NCBI GenBank assembly: GCA_009823395.1
Contig: CM020519.1
Location: 12,557,501 to 12,621,500 of the forward strand
Reading direction: 5' to 3'
Length of the DNA: 64,000 nucleotides
Source of the DNA: Thamnaconus septentrionalis
Taxonomy: Eukaryota > Chordata > Actinopteri > Tetraodontiformes > Monacanthidae
Shown: piece after piece, positions 44,287-59,200 of the stretch
Numbering within the stretch: the first letter of the stretch is position 1
Layout of the letters: each line of letters begins with the position of its first letter
Position numbers and translations under genes: made by a program
The notes under the pieces: model-generated
What the model was told of the DNA's origin: nothing
What the model saw: the letters and a program-made list of their open reading frames with translations, nothing else
Databases searched by the model: none

Positions 44287-47200
44287 GTGAGTAGCTCCAT
44301 CCAGATTCAAATCACCTTCCCTGCTTGTTTGCGTGCTATCCTCGAAGGGCTCCTCCGGCAGGTTCCTGATTTAAAGTGACAGTGCCTGTTTTTTTTTTTT
44401 TCTTCTTCTGCTCTCTCCCCATCCCAAATCAAAGTTTGACTTTCTTGATTAGTCCTCCTTCTGAACTACCCCCCCCCCCACACACACACACACCCTCGAA
44501 TAAATAAATATATAAATAAAATAGATATGAAAACTCAGCCATTTACTCCTGAGGAAAACAGCACCGAATTTGCAGTGAACGGATGAAGAAACAAAGAGCA
44601 GCCAGCAGGTCTATTGTTCACCCCCACATTAGAAATGTCAATCAATTGACTTTCACTGTTGACTTACACATGCAATGTATTTTAGTCAAAGGGAAATAGT
44701 TTGTTTTCCTAATAATAATAATAATAATACTAATCATACTAATACTAATACTAATAATAATCAAATGCATTTTTTCACCCCTTCGAGAGACAGAATCTTC
44801 AGAACCTCCTACTTGATCATTTCTTGAAATGCAAAGATCTGCTGACATGTCTACAAAAGCTAAACCGTTTTTCTAGTTTCTGGTGGTTTTTATTGATGCA
44901 CATTTTGTAACGCTGCTCCCGGCCGTACAGGGAGCTGCTGCCCTGTCATAAACAACACTGATAATGACCAGTTTACCAAAAAAATGTGCCTACTTTGTCA
45001 CAGTTGCACCCGCGCTCGAGCCATTAGCTGCTGCAAAACCCATCGCAGACGTACGCTTATAACCATCTGTCCGCTATTGTCGGTGATGAATTCAGCACGG
45101 CTGACTCTAAACAGAGCTCCTCTCTCTGAGCTGGAATGAGGTGCAGGGTGAGGACACGCAGCAACAGGTGCTGCTGCACTCTCTGCCGCGTGCTTGCGGT
45201 CGTGCGAGGAGAGGTTGCGTGGGTGTTGTGTTGACGTGCGTTAGGGTTTGTGGATTCTTCACTTATAGAGTAACATCTGACATCCAAACCATCATAACGC
45301 GCACCTAAGTGTGTACACCTCGTTATGTAACCCACTGAAATGCACACTGCAGGTCGAACAATTGCATGATTGTCCTGAAACTGAAGACGCCGTCAGGGTT
45401 TTATTACACGCTGTCGATGCAATATTGTGACAGCGGCCAGCCATAAAGCTTCTTTATGCTACTCTCAAGAGAGTTGATGTTTTCTTTCAGGCAGTTTTAA
45501 AAGATTAATGCAGTATTACTGAGTGGAGGCAGACAGCACCCTCTTCACGGTGACAGCCAAGCTGTTTTTTTGGTGGCGGCCTGTGTGTGTGGCTACTTAT
45601 TTTCGGATGCTTGGTTGTATCGAGTTTCAGGTTGTGTTTTCTTTTTATTTAGATTGCTAGTAGCCCGAACTGTGGTTCAGTGTGGCCCCGAGTCTGGAAT
45701 AAAGTATTTAAAGACAACAACAAACATCAATCAAACAATAATAATAATGATGATAATAATAATTATAATTATAATAATACATTTATCTTACAACACTATT
45801 AATTACTTCAGTCGTGGATTAAAGAGAGACTTGTGTCTACAGTCAATACAGGCCTGCAGGCTTGCATGTCTCAGATTCCACAAGACAGTAATGAGACCCA
45901 TGAAGAGACCAAGTTATGATTCAGCAGTTTTATTCCTAGCCGCTGCACAACAGCAACCCCTGCCCAGTATTGCATTCACAATTTTTTTTTCTCCTCTGTT
46001 TTCTTGGGATAACTTCATATCTTCATTCATTGATATCTCGAGAAGATAAAAGACATTTACTGGAAAATAAAATGAAAATTTTGACCTCTTAGGGTTTCTG
46101 TGGTTTTTAGTGACACATTGAGAGAAACTTTCACCATGAGTCATTTGTAGTGGGTTGCACAAGGTGTTGTTCCACTGACTGCTTGGTAAGCGGTTGAGAT
46201 TTTGCCCCCTTTGTTGTCCTTTGAAACTGTGTATTCACGTTTGTTTGTTTTTCTGAAAGCCCATCTGCTTGCACGCATGAAGTCTGCTATGACCAAGAGT
46301 CATAACAGTCATAACATGAAGGCAAGAGAGAAATTGGAATTTGATTTACCTGCCTGTCATCTGCAAAGTGTTTGAGGCCGAACGAGGCCTCCAGGCAGAC
46401 TGGGCCCTGGGTGTGTCATCCGCAGCCGCTGCTGGAGGTAGAATTACAGGGTGTTCTTCTCGGGCCTTCTCAGCTAGCAGACCGGGAAATACAAACCCTG
46501 GGGGATGAGGTGGGTTTTTGGAGTGCACTCACTACTCTGAGGGGTAGTGAGTGCTCTCAACACTCTGAAGTGGTGCCACACTGGTGCTGAGATGACACAG
46601 TGACAATGACTGCCAGACCAGTGACTCCGTGCTCAGATCTCTCCTCTTGTCATTTCTGGCCTATTCTTTCAGGTGGTCACAAAAGCACCAGCTACATTTA
46701 CAATGTCATCTGCAACAGGTTTTTCTCGATAGAATATGCTCAGCGTTTAGCAAACCTGAAGTCCTAAGAGGTGCTTAATCCTTTATGTCCTTAACAACAA
46801 AAAGTATAATCTGTGCAACTGCGATGTCGATTTCAATAATGCCGGTGTCAAAATAAAGCAGACATTTGTGAGATTTGATCAGATGTGGATTTGGGTCCTA
46901 ATCACCGAAACACAACTGTCGAAGATAAACAATCAATCAATTTACGTAAAGTGCAAAATCACAAGGTAAATAGTCTCAATACACTTCACAATAAAATCAA
47001 GTGAAATAATAGCACAGAGAGAGAATAAAAAAATAATAATAAAGCAATAACAAAGCATCAGAGGACAGTAGCTGCGTTTCCTTTACCTCTAGAATTGCGC
47101 AAAACTTAAATATCGCAATAAAAAACTGTTAATGGAAACACCTAAACTTCATAAAACCACTCAAATATCGCCAGAAGGTTTTTACGCTCTCATGAGGTGG

Positions 47201-50200
47201 TTTTTCAGACGTATCGATGTAGAGGTACTTCGCAAAAGGGTAATGGAAACACTTTTTTCGCATTTACCCATCACCGGACGTGACGTACGAGGTCACATGA
47301 CCAGTTCACTTCAAGTGAAAATGCTGCGTTATGTTTGGACAGAGGAGGAGACGGAATATTTTTTTTTTACAAGTAATCAAAGAGAAAAATATAACAAACA
47401 AACAAAAGCAAACGTATTTCTCGTAAAAAGAGAATTACAGCTTATGCGCTTCACACTATTCAATGGAAACACCTGCAAATCGCAATTGTACTTTGTCGAA
47501 ATTTGAGAAATAACGCTTTTATTTTGCGAAAAACTGTAATGGAAACGCAACTACTGATAAAGCAGTGAAGAATTAGAAACAAATGTATGCAATCACTGAT
47601 CTGGTTCTGGAAATGTAATACACATAAATATCAAAGCAGTAAACATGGTAAAAAGAAACAGACTATGCTGGAGAAATGGTCCAATTCGACAAAGAAGTAG
47701 AAAGACCAAATGGGTGTTGTCAGGAGGTCATTCAACTGCCTGTGTTTTCTATCAATGTCTCACTTGTTGATCTGAATGAAAGCACTCATGTTTGCGCTCA
47801 GTTATGACCAGTGTGCTGAAAACATGCCCTGATGTTTATGGATGAGATTCTGGGAATGGACTTCAAGAGCCCAATAGGTAGTGTGTTGACAAGGACACTT
47901 GTGTAGTTGCAAAAAAGGACCACTTTATCATTAACATAAAGTCAGTATCAAGTTAGTTATTCTTTATTTGACTGTGTGGTTTGTGGTTCAACTATTGTTG
48001 AATTCCAGCTATCCTCACACATGGCATCAGAATACTTAAAAAAAAAAAAAAAAAAAAAACTACATGAAACCGTTGTATTGTTTTGACCCAAACCCACTGC
48101 TTTTGTTCCTTGTGGGAGATTTGAGTCAGTCTAACAGAAGAATGACGTTCATTTGCGTCATCAGTTCAGCGCTTTGTCCAGTTGTGTATGTTTTGCATAC
48201 AAAAAAAAACTTTCTTTGAATTTTGTGTAAATACAAACTTGATCAAATTCCAGCACACAATGCAATTTTTTTTCCCTCCAAATTTTCCATCCTCTTTCGC
48301 AGTATTCTTTCACAAATCCTTTATCCTTTTATTGTAGTGAGCTTCAGTTACCTGTCAAGGTTTTATGTATGACAACAGGACTTTCTTGTCTTCACAGTTT
48401 ATATACACGGTTCTTGTGCAGACCTCAGCGCGGATTTTCCCCTCGAGCAGTCCAGCTGACCAGCCTGTCCTCTCTCCTCGTCGCTACGAGCACACGGACC
48501 ATGATTCGGGCTCCAGACTAATCTGCAACAAGTGCCCCGCAGGCACATATGTGTCCGTCCACTGCACCCAAGTGGCGGAGAGGGAGTGCAGCCCCTGTCC
48601 TGAGGGTACCTTCACGCGTGGGGAGAATGGCGTCGCGCAGTGCCACCGTTGCCGGGCTCCGTGTGCTGCAGGTTTGGTCGAAAAAGCTCCCTGCGCGGCC
48701 ACGCAGGACCGCGTATGTGCCTGTCCGCCTCACAGCTTCCTGTCGGGAGAGAGCGGCTCGGAGTGCAGGCCCCACTCGCGGTGCCCTCCGGGGTTCAGGG
48801 TGAAGAGGCGGGGCGGCGAAACGCAGGATGTGCTCTGCAAGCCCTGCACCAAGGGGACCTTCTCCGACGTGGAGTCGAGTACGATGAAGTGCCGAACGCA
48901 CACAGACTGTCAAGCTCAGGGACTGGTGCTGCTCACCCCGGGGACGAGAGAAAGAAACAATGTCTGTGGACCCCCTCCTATGGACCCACTTCCGGCCGCC
49001 CATCCAGTGCCTGTGCAGGATGTGTTAGTCCAAGAACCCATGGCTTTGTCATCCCCTCCGTTATCATCGCCGAGTAGTACCACGGGCAAAGGTAAGGGCA
49101 AACGTACTGTATCCACTCTGGTATTAAACATATCAGAGTGAATTTTGAAAATGACAGTCAAGATCCATTTCTCTTTCTTCTGATTTCCCTGCTTCAAAAA
49201 AGAAGGCTTGGATGCAATTACAGTCGAAAGTGTGTTGTGCAATAAAAGACCATGAACAAAGAGTGAAGGTCCTGGGCCCAGGTTTTCAGGGCATGGAAGG
49301 TAGCCTCAATGCTGTGACCAGTGTTGTTGGAATTACTCCATAAAAGTAATCCAACTACTGATTACTGATTAATCCTTAAAGAAGTAATCTGATTACTTCT
49401 TTAACTACTTTGTTTGATAAGTAATCAATTGCTAATTACTGTAGTTAAAAAAAAGATAAAGTAACAGTTGAGAACGTCTTTGTTTCCTGCTCATAACGTG
49501 CAACGTACAACGAACCACGATATTCTTTCATTTCGACAAGAAGAACTCAAAATAATTTCCAGCTATCAAACGCAATCTCCGTTGTTTCTTTTGCCACCGC
49601 TATGCTTGTTTTGGTGCGTCGTCGCGTATCAATGACGTTGCATGCATGGCTGCATCGTCGATCTGCGACATCGTTGTTTTGGTTTGTTTTGTTTTTCTAA
49701 ATTTCAGAACAAGACATTTTTAGCTTGCAAAATATTTCAGAAAAGTAATGGAATCGTTGCTTGATAAAGTAATTAGGATATAATTACCAGTTTTGCCAGA
49801 GTAATCCCGTTACATTACTTTGTTACTAAATAAGTAATTTAATTGCAGTAGTGGATTACTTAGTAATAGATTACTCACCAACACTGGCTGTGACATTACA
49901 CAATATTACAATATTACTTTTAATTGGTAATTATGTTCATTCTGCCCTAAATACAGACTGTGCCTGTGAGCACACAGCTTGACGTGAGATTAGACCTGTA
50001 AAATTATGCCAAGTGAACACCTTTGATCTGAAAATTGTGTACATCCACCACAACCATAGTTTATCAAGTTGAAACTGCAGTGATCATATTGTCCAGTCCA
50101 GTTTTTTTTTCTTCTGCAACCATCACGGCAAAGGCAATAAGGGTCAGGGTTGGTGTTATTTGGTGGGAATCGCCTGTGCGGGATTTACATCTGCCACTTA

Positions 50201-53200
50201 ACAATCCGTTGCCAGCTCCCAATCTATGGAATGTGGCTGCTTTGAATGTCGTGCTTGGAGGGAATTGGAGGTTTTCTGTCTTGCTTCACCATCTTTTTTT
50301 CCCCCGTCAACATCGCTTCTTACCTTTGGTCATAGATGAATTACACGTTTCATTCTTTTGTCCTTTTATCCTCTGGCCTTTCCCTTCCCGTCACCCTGCC
50401 CTCTTTTAATAAGACGGCCAGTAATTGTTCAGGATCACGTAGTATCTACCCTCCCCCACTGGTGTCCTCCACACCCATAATACTGTCACAACTGTTATTG
50501 TTGGCAAGAGATTGATAACTTTTCAGTCAGTTAATTTGACCCTGTCTGTGCTGAGGGAGTGAAAGTGGAATTGGGTATTACACATGTCTTTTTGTGTCAT
50601 GGACAGGACAGGAAGGAACATCTTGGGAAAGGAGTGGAGAAAACATTTAGAGCAGTAATGAATTCAATTCATATTTGTATGTATTTCAATTTCTGTCTGT
50701 CTGTCTGTCTATCTATGACTTAACCGACCTAACAGAGGCTATGGCTGTGTATTAAGAGTGAGCCGAACTGCACTTTCAGCTTTTCTAAAAAGCAGTAACC
50801 CATTTGTCTATTTATGATCTATTGCCGTTATGCAACCCTGCACAGATCAAGTACAGGGGAGGTGGTAACCAAATCGATACACAATCAATCGTGCATAATG
50901 ATGGTTACAGTTTGTTCCAATGCCCTTGATTTTGTATTTCGTCAAACGAGCCAGTCGTTGTTTTCTCATCTTGACAGTCTCATTTACTTAAGTGTTTTTC
51001 TTCAATTTCTTGATTATTTCTTCCACCCAAATAAAATGTGTTCCGTGTTGACTTTGCAGTGATTTAAGTTACATCAAGGAACATATTATTGAGTGAAAAT
51101 ACAAAGCTTGTCTGTTCAAGACAGTGGAGCAGAGCTTGGCACTCACCTGCATAGTTTGATTAAACATTGTGTGCAGTTTAGGGAATTCATCCTGATTTTC
51201 AATGTCAAGATAAAAAGGAATAGGTCCCTGTATTTGAAAATATTTGTATTTGTATTTGCAAATCTGCAAACATGTCAGTAGAGGGCAAAAATACATACGA
51301 GATTCTATTTTTTCTTTCTTTATTTTACCTTCCTTGATTGTCATTTATTACCATATTTATGAATGACTATTCCTCTGTCTAAATATATCACACAACCAGC
51401 CATTAAAACCAACCTGTAGCTCTGTGGACTCTAGGAACTGTTGTTTGGATTGTACTACGATGCATCTACCCAATGACTAAGGAGTTATCAGGGTAAAAAG
51501 ATTATTTCTCTTTCACTTTATTGACATTCACTCTTCTGTCTATTATTACAGCCACATACAGCCAGCTAGCAGCCATTCAGTTGAGGGGAAAGGACTATAA
51601 TTCAAAGGCGTTGCTGCAGCTTGGCTCGCCTGCTACCCTTACTCCACTTAATCAAGATCCCTCTCAAGTTCCACCGCTCCGCACAAGAGAGCAACCGAGA
51701 GAAGTCCAAGAGGCACATCCGATTTCTGGCACTGTGCCACGTCCCAGCAGAAAGACCGACGATGTTCAGGAGGGGGTCGACGCAGGTAGAGCGGATACAG
51801 GTATCACTGGCCAGGAGAGTGGAGTCGGTGGAGCAAAGGTCGTCAACTACTACAGGCCGACCCGGAGGGGATCGCCGAGGCCAAGCACTCACAATGACTT
51901 TGACATCAACGAGCACCTTCCTTGGATGATAGTGCTGTTGCTGCTGCTGATGCTCGTGGTGATCGTGGTGTGCAGTGTGAAGCAGAGCTCCCGTGTGATG
52001 AAAAAGGGGCCCATGCAAGACCCCAGCAGCATCATAGAGAAGGCCATCCAGAAGAAACCACCCGCTCCGCAAACGCAGGTCAAAGAGAAATGGATCTACT
52101 ACTCCAATGGGCAGGGTAAGCACGGATTTTCTTTTGTTTTTAAGAAAAAATATGAGGTTTGCACTCCTAATTTTCATGTCTGTAATGTTTTCTCAGAATT
52201 TGTGTTTTGTGACGCAGTTCTCCACTGCTCTTGAAAACGCAAGACAAGTGGCTGTTTGTTGTAAACATTGGTGGGTAACCAAGCTGAGGACATGGACTTT
52301 ATGCTGTCTACACAATGTCATGGTCCGGTGCAATGACATACATTGTATCTTTTGATGACGTCTATTCGCTTGCCGTCTGGTCTAATCAATGCTACTTTGG
52401 AAGGCACGGGGCAAAGAGTAGCGGTTTTGATAGCAAGGACATGCTGTCCCTGTTTTGGTACTAATGTGGTCACTAACCACTACAGAGGTTGTCTTTGTGT
52501 TCTAGTTTCTTCAGTTTAATTTTTGAGATTCACGACTGGTACTACTAGCAGTACATTTTTTCCTTACTCACTTTGTATTTTCCCCATCCATTTACCTTTT
52601 TTTTTTTAACGAACTTTTGACCTGTGTATATCTGGAGTTTCCCAATGTTTGCAGTTTTGCTCTCTTCCTTTATTCCATTCTTTTAGTTCTGTATATAATC
52701 AGGGCTGTGCTAACACTCACATTCCACCTAATATTTGCTTCAGACTGTGAACATATAGGGCATAATTGGTTTGCCTATGTAAAATCCTTGCGCAAACTCA
52801 TGATGAGGCTGATCCAGTGTGAAGGCGCACTGCACTTGCAGGATTGCATCAGTCAAACGGGCGAAATAACGTGTACAATTCATTTTTCACAGTGGTTCAC
52901 AAGGCAACCCTGGGGATTGGAGGTTGGGGTGCAGAAACTCTCTCAGTGTGCGATGTCACAGATGGAAGGAAGTAAAGCGTAGGCCTCGTAATTGTAGTAA
53001 TAAAGTTGGCCTAACAACAACAACAATAGCCTAATTTGGACCAAAGGTATGGCCATCAGGCTGTCATTACCTATATGCTATCCATCTACAGTGATGTAGC
53101 TAACCAAAGCAGCTTTGGGGTTTCCAGCTTTCAAAAGTTTGAGAACCCCTCATTGAGGTTTTTGTCTCAATGAATATACAAATATTGGGACAAAGAAGAT

Positions 53201-56200
53201 GCAAATAGATTGTTTAGTGTGCATACCTGATAGCGAAAAGCCCTGCAGTGGCTTTTTTTTGCGTCTTCGTTTAGCAGGTTTGAAAGGCAGGAATTAACTG
53301 GCACAGCTTTATTCGAAACATAGGGAATCGTAATGCTGACATGGGTGTGTGTGAAGTTCCGTGTGTGTCTGCTGTAATAAATCCAAGTCACTCGTCACCC
53401 TCTCTGCGCTCTTCAGGGCCTTCCCACAGAGAACTGGAATGATCAGGATTCGGCTGCATCTCTGTTGTTTGGCTGCAAGGCACATTAGTGGGTCAATTGA
53501 GTTCCTTGCAGAGCAACCGGGCCTAATGTAAATAGGGACAGGGTGATGAGAGATGAAGAATGTATGAGTCTGCCAGGGCTGGCAAGTTTAGGAAATGCTG
53601 TTTTGTACAGTTGGCTTGGCTGACCACTGGATTGTTAACACAGTTTATCCATCAGCAACAAAGAAAATGAATACTCTGTTGAAATGCCTCTGAAAAGCAT
53701 AAGTAAATACACAATAATACTCCATAAGTACTTGATTAATATTATTGTTGCTGTCCACTGTTGCTACTCTTTTTGAATTTTAGGGGAAAAAAAGTGTTGT
53801 CGCCCATGATTGGATAACAAATCCCAGTTCAGTGTTGTTGTTCTTTTTGCTTTAATCCCTCCAACATTAAGATGAACGGTTTCTTAATCTTTTCAAGGTG
53901 CATGGTTGGCTTCCTTTGAAGGCTGGAATGCCCCTTTATTAGAGCAGTTAAAACTTACCAACAGTAAAGAGAAAAGAGAAGGGAAATCGCAAAGCGCAGA
54001 TCACACACACACGCAGCACTTGGTATTTCCTCACAATTGGTCTGGATGAAATTAAAATTTCTGCACCTCCAGAGTAAAGGTTCCTACTTCATGTGAGATA
54101 ACCTATACACAGCTTTGACCTGGAAGCAACTTGGAAGGTCTTCCTCAAGAGCAGGGGCCACCAACCTTTTCGAACCTGAGAGCTACTTCATGGGTTCCGA
54201 GTCATCTATATCATTTTTAATGACACTGATCTATGTGAAGACACCAATCACATTAAAGAGTTCTCAATAAATATCAACTATGACTCGACAAGGTTGGATG
54301 AAAATGAATTTTAGTTGTGCTATTTTCCGAACAGGCCTTTCGGCTACTCATGTGGTCCTTGGGGGCGTTTGTGACCCCTGCTCCAGGGGGTCACATTCGT
54401 TCCTTTTTATGTCTCAGTCTACTTATCATGCAATCCAATTTTTATTTGTCATTGCTAAAATAGCATGGTTATAAATAACAACGATATGTTGTTTGTGAGC
54501 ATCCAATACAACACGAAGTGCAGTCAGTGCCAAAAGTGCACAGTTGCATCAATGTCCTGAGAGGCCCAGCAAAGTAGTGAGTATTCAGTACATTGAATGT
54601 ATGTGACAATAATGGCCAGCACAGCGAAAAACATATAAGAACATAGCAGCAAAAAGAGTTCAGTGGTCCTGGTTCTGCAGTTATAACAGCAGAACCTTAA
54701 GATATATCTGAAATGGAACTCAATGAGTGTCTAAATGTGATATTTTTCAATTTTACATAGCAATGTGACACATTTGTGTTACAAAAATAAATGTGCAGTA
54801 TGAGATATGTTACATTAGAGTATGATGAGTTTTGACTTTATGCAATGATTCATTTATTATTCTATACTATACTGTTAATTTATGAAAGAACTGCTGCAAA
54901 TTAATTATTTCAGAATTTTGGAAATGTTTGATACATGATTGACAATAATGAGGGGTGCTGCTACGATAATTGGTGGTAAGGGGACTAACTTGTTTGTACA
55001 GAATTAAACATCTCAACTATACTAAATGAAAAACAGGAGCCAAATATTATCTTGCATTTTTTTTTTTTTTTTTTTTAATTGAGATCCTCCAGATCAAGGA
55101 AGCTCGTGTCTCGTAAAGCCACATTTACAGAACACATTTCCACACGCTTTAATTTCTTCGGGGAAAAAAAAACCATTAAGTAAAAGAGCATTCTATCTGC
55201 CCACCTTCTTTCCTTGTTAAATATCCGCACCGCTAATGATGCCAAGTTCGACATCCAAGCCCAGCAGGATGCCCGCATGTTAGAATACACTGCACTCCGG
55301 AATACCAGGGTGGGCTAAAATAAGTAAAGCCTGCTCCCACCTCAGCCTGGGTTTGATTGTAAAGAGAATGGTCTAGGGTTTAGTTGCTGGTTTTAGGGCT
55401 ATATAGCACCTATTGTGTTCTCACAAAAACACACACACACACACACACACACAGGTTTAATGTTGTGTGATCAAAAAATTTGGAACGTGACTGTGTGAGT
55501 GCACTGTGCAATTTAATTAACAAGATGTTTTTTTTGGGTTTTTGTTTTTAAACACACACACTGCACCCTGGTTAACATCATGTTGCACACTTCAGTATAA
55601 TACTATGAGAGCTCTGGTTACACCCCTGTATTACCACCACATCCATTTTTTTGTATCATTAATAAAGTTGGAAAATGCTTTCGCAGCAGGGTTCTTGCTA
55701 GACCTACAACTCTACTGGGGCATCGTCCAGCTTTACTGGGGGCACAGTACCAAGACATGTTAGCAGTACAATCAGTGGTGGCTGGCGCAAGTGCGCCCCA
55801 CTGCCACACTTGATCCCAAGTTTTTCTCCTAGTAAAAGCAGGGTCACTTTGTCAGAATTCACATTTTATTCGCACAGTTTGGACCAGTTACATTTGGCAG
55901 TATTCTGCTCTGGGACACGCTTGCATGCAAAGCCTGAGGCAGGAAGAGCAGCCTCCTACCCTTCTTGAGCCATCGTGAAAGGGGATGTAGGGAGCCCAGC
56001 AGCAGCAGCAACAAATCCCCCCCCCTGCAGAACCAGAGCAACATAAGAATAACATGTACAAGATAAACGTAGTGCAACGGAGGAGCTCGAGGCGGCAGTG
56101 CTAACCACTGCGCCGCCAGACAAAATGCTTTCCTTGGCGTAGACAATTGTTTTTGTAGCCCTGGCAGGAAATGGTAGTGTTTATTTAAATCGTACATACA

Positions 56201-59200
56201 GTTTTATTGAGTTTGCAGCAAAAGCACTGTAAACATAGTGAAGTGTAACTCAAGCCTGCGTCGCTGTAGATAGATGTCTGGCCCCTGGATACTAGGCCAC
56301 TTTGTAACATTGTCCACCCACTTGGTAATACCATATGGATTTGGAATTCAGGTGCCGTTTTCCAACGTTAACCCATTTAAGTAGTTTTCGCTATCATCTG
56401 CTGGTAATCCCCTCGCAACCTTGACAAACTCAAAAACTCAGCAATACTTCCCTTGCCAAAATGTGACTGCATCTACACGTGCAACACTTCCATTTACAAG
56501 CTGTAAAAGGGTTTATGTTCATCTTTTTCAATATGCTTATCTTTGACTTTCCTTTTCGCCATTTGCGTCATGCTTTGTCGGGGGGTGGGGGGATTTCAAA
56601 ATCTCACCCCTGCCTCAACGCATCTCCCAATGGACCCCTACTTATTTACACTGACTTCTCCCCCGCTGTCTCTCACGCATCACATTTGTTTGTACAAATG
56701 TTGATAGCTATTATTACCTTGATGAGGCACGTTACCGTATGACAAAACAGGGATGGATGCTTTGGAAGCTAATCAAGAGCGAATGCACAAAGGGCCGACT
56801 CCATCTGACTGTGTGCCCACGAGAACACACAAATGCATCCGCAGGCTGACACACTGAATCATCACGAGACTTATATAGGTCATTTAAATGTGGTGAGTTA
56901 GCAGCGAGGCAGTGCAGGGGGATTTCTCCTCGGTCATGTGCGTGCGTGAGTCCCGTCCAGCGTGTGGAGGGGATTTGACACGCTTTTGAACCATAAGGGT
57001 TAACACGCAAGGTCTTCTGCATCCCCCTGGCATTCAGATTAGGTTATTAATATTATATGAAGAGGATGGGGATTTTTACGTTCATGTTGGCATCGAATCA
57101 TCTCCTTTTTGAAAGCATTTTAATTTGATAAGCAATTTGATAATAAAATCAAATTATGGGCACTGTTGTTTTTTTTTAATGTTGGGGCCGATCTGGCATT
57201 GCGATTTTGTTTTAGCCTTACAACTAGCAATGCGGTTGAAGACATAGGTTGAAACCTGATACACGTTAGCTGTGCATTAATCAGGGCAAGACTGAGCACG
57301 ATAATGTGACATTCGAGTTGTGCACGAGTGGCTTGGCAGGGTATCTGCATCAGCATGTGTGTCGGGCTCACATGTCTGTTTGCTTGGCCCTCAGCCAGTC
57401 TGCATCTGCATTTCTCCCTGTGTTTACATTTGCACACGTGAGTGTGTCTGTGTGCCGCCAGCCAAGAGTTGCCACTGCTGGCTGACAGTCGTTTAATCTC
57501 CCCCTCTTAGCCTAGATTTATGCAATTTCAATGTTTGCTACTGTAAATATTAATCAGGGATTGAACCTGATGCTCATCAGACATGACACACAAACAAACG
57601 CATCACATTTCAATGTTATTTATATAGTAGGAAAAGAGTTGTGAAGATTGTATGTAGTAAAAATATAATACTATAATACTAATATAATAGAATAGTATGA
57701 ACTGTAATAGAGATGACCAATACTATAACAGGGAAAACTGGGTATTAATTGGTTTGTGACTGGTTGATCAGTAATTTATTTTACCAATATATCAAATTTA
57801 TACCAATCAACTATGGCCAGGAAAAACAGAGACCCACAGCAGAACTTAAGCATTCTGGCAGTTCTTCATCTTATATCTTGAATCATACCTACAACAGTCG
57901 GCTAACTTGCATAGGATTAATTCCATTAAATACATTCCTAAAACCTGTCCTGCACCTGCTGGATAAATACAAACTGGAACAGAATGGTATTATGGAAAAT
58001 AATGGTTTAGAAGCGCAGCATGTTGTTATGCAGGTGTATTTGTTTGCAGTAAACGGTGATTATAACCGTTGACCTACAAACATAAATCCAGTAATTGCCT
58101 GACTTTTATGTCTTTCCCCCCCCAGATATCTAATGACGACCAGTAATTACAAGCTGTCTTTCATTGCGTTTCTTTGCCAGAGACATGTTTTTAGTTGTGG
58201 GTTTTCAGTCCCTCCCCACCCTCCCTTTAGCAAACACACTATTCAGGAACGCCTTGGCATATACAGAATAGATTATCTTTTCTTTGGGTAAAACTATTTG
58301 CAAACATGGAAAGTGTTGACAATGTTCAACTACAATGGTCACTCTGCAAATAAAACCAGTCAATTGCTGAAAGGTTGTCATAAGGGCATGAAAGGTTGAA
58401 TGACGAGCAACTTCAAGCTTCTAAACCCAAGTAAAACTAACATTGCTGTGCTCAGGCCTGAATATTTGAACAATAAAACCACTACCGAAACGTATAATTG
58501 CTTTGGATGGTAATTACCCAACTCCTCCATTACTTCTGTAAGGAATCTGAGTTATCTTTGATCAAGATGTTTGTTTTTTTAATAGTAAAGGAAATCTGCC
58601 TTTTTCATTTGAGCAATATTGGTAAAATTCAGATTTTTAATTTTATCACTGTACTTTCCATCTACCAGGCTGTCCTATTATTATTGTCCACTATTTGGCC
58701 ATACAATTCAGGTGAAAAATGTAGTAACATGTAGTTTGGTCTGTGCTAATATCTAGTTCAGGTACCTGCTCCTTAACGGTCAATAAAATAAAACAGATGC
58801 ATTGGTACATTAAAAGTCACAGCATCATCAACGTACATCAGCCAGTAATTTCAGTTCACCATTAGGATTGGTCTCTCTAACTTTTCTTTGCCTGTCCTTT
58901 CGTAGGGGTGGACATCCTAAAGCTGGTGGCGGCTCAGGTTGGCACCCAGTGGATCGACCTCTACCAGCTGTTGGCCAATGCCACGGAGAGAGAGATGACG
59001 GCCTTTTCCAACGGCTACTCCAGCGATCACGAGCGGGCGTACGCCGCACTGCAGCATTGGACCATAAGGGACGGCGAAGCCAACCTGGCGAAGCTAATCA
59101 ACGCTTTGCACCGGCAACGTCGCATTGACGTGGTCGCAAAGATACGCTGGGTCATGGAGGACAACCCACAGGTAGGCTGGATTTGTAGACGTCAGTTTGC

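Larger units (their letters stand above)
44287..48397. other. tnfrsf21 intron 1 (4.1 kb)
   Basis: It contains AAT microsatellites, the MITE at 47066-47556 and a 22-bp A run near 48040. A GC-richer stretch at 46370-46590 is open for 72 codons but is not recognised. Confidence 0.65.
52116..58905. other. tnfrsf21 intron 3 (6.8 kb)
   Basis: It contains the hAT-like MITE at 54152, an AC microsatellite at 55425 and a repeat-derived stretch near 55770-56130 ending CTAACCACTGCGCCGCCAG. The rest is AT-rich with no recognisable genes. Confidence 0.6.

Noticed and set aside
45570..46049. 159-codon plus-strand ORF in tnfrsf21 intron 1
   Set aside because: It contains long Ile/Met runs from an AAT/ATG microsatellite and has no recognisable domain.
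48365..48397. Open frame with an ATG just before tnfrsf21 exon 2
   Set aside because: A strong TCTTCACAG acceptor separates it, and using it would give no proper signal peptide. The exon at 44260 fits better.
48484..49003. Antisense ORFs of 72-161 codons over tnfrsf21 exon 2, and one of 191 codons over exon 3
   Set aside because: They mirror GC-rich coding sequence on the other strand and show no family features.
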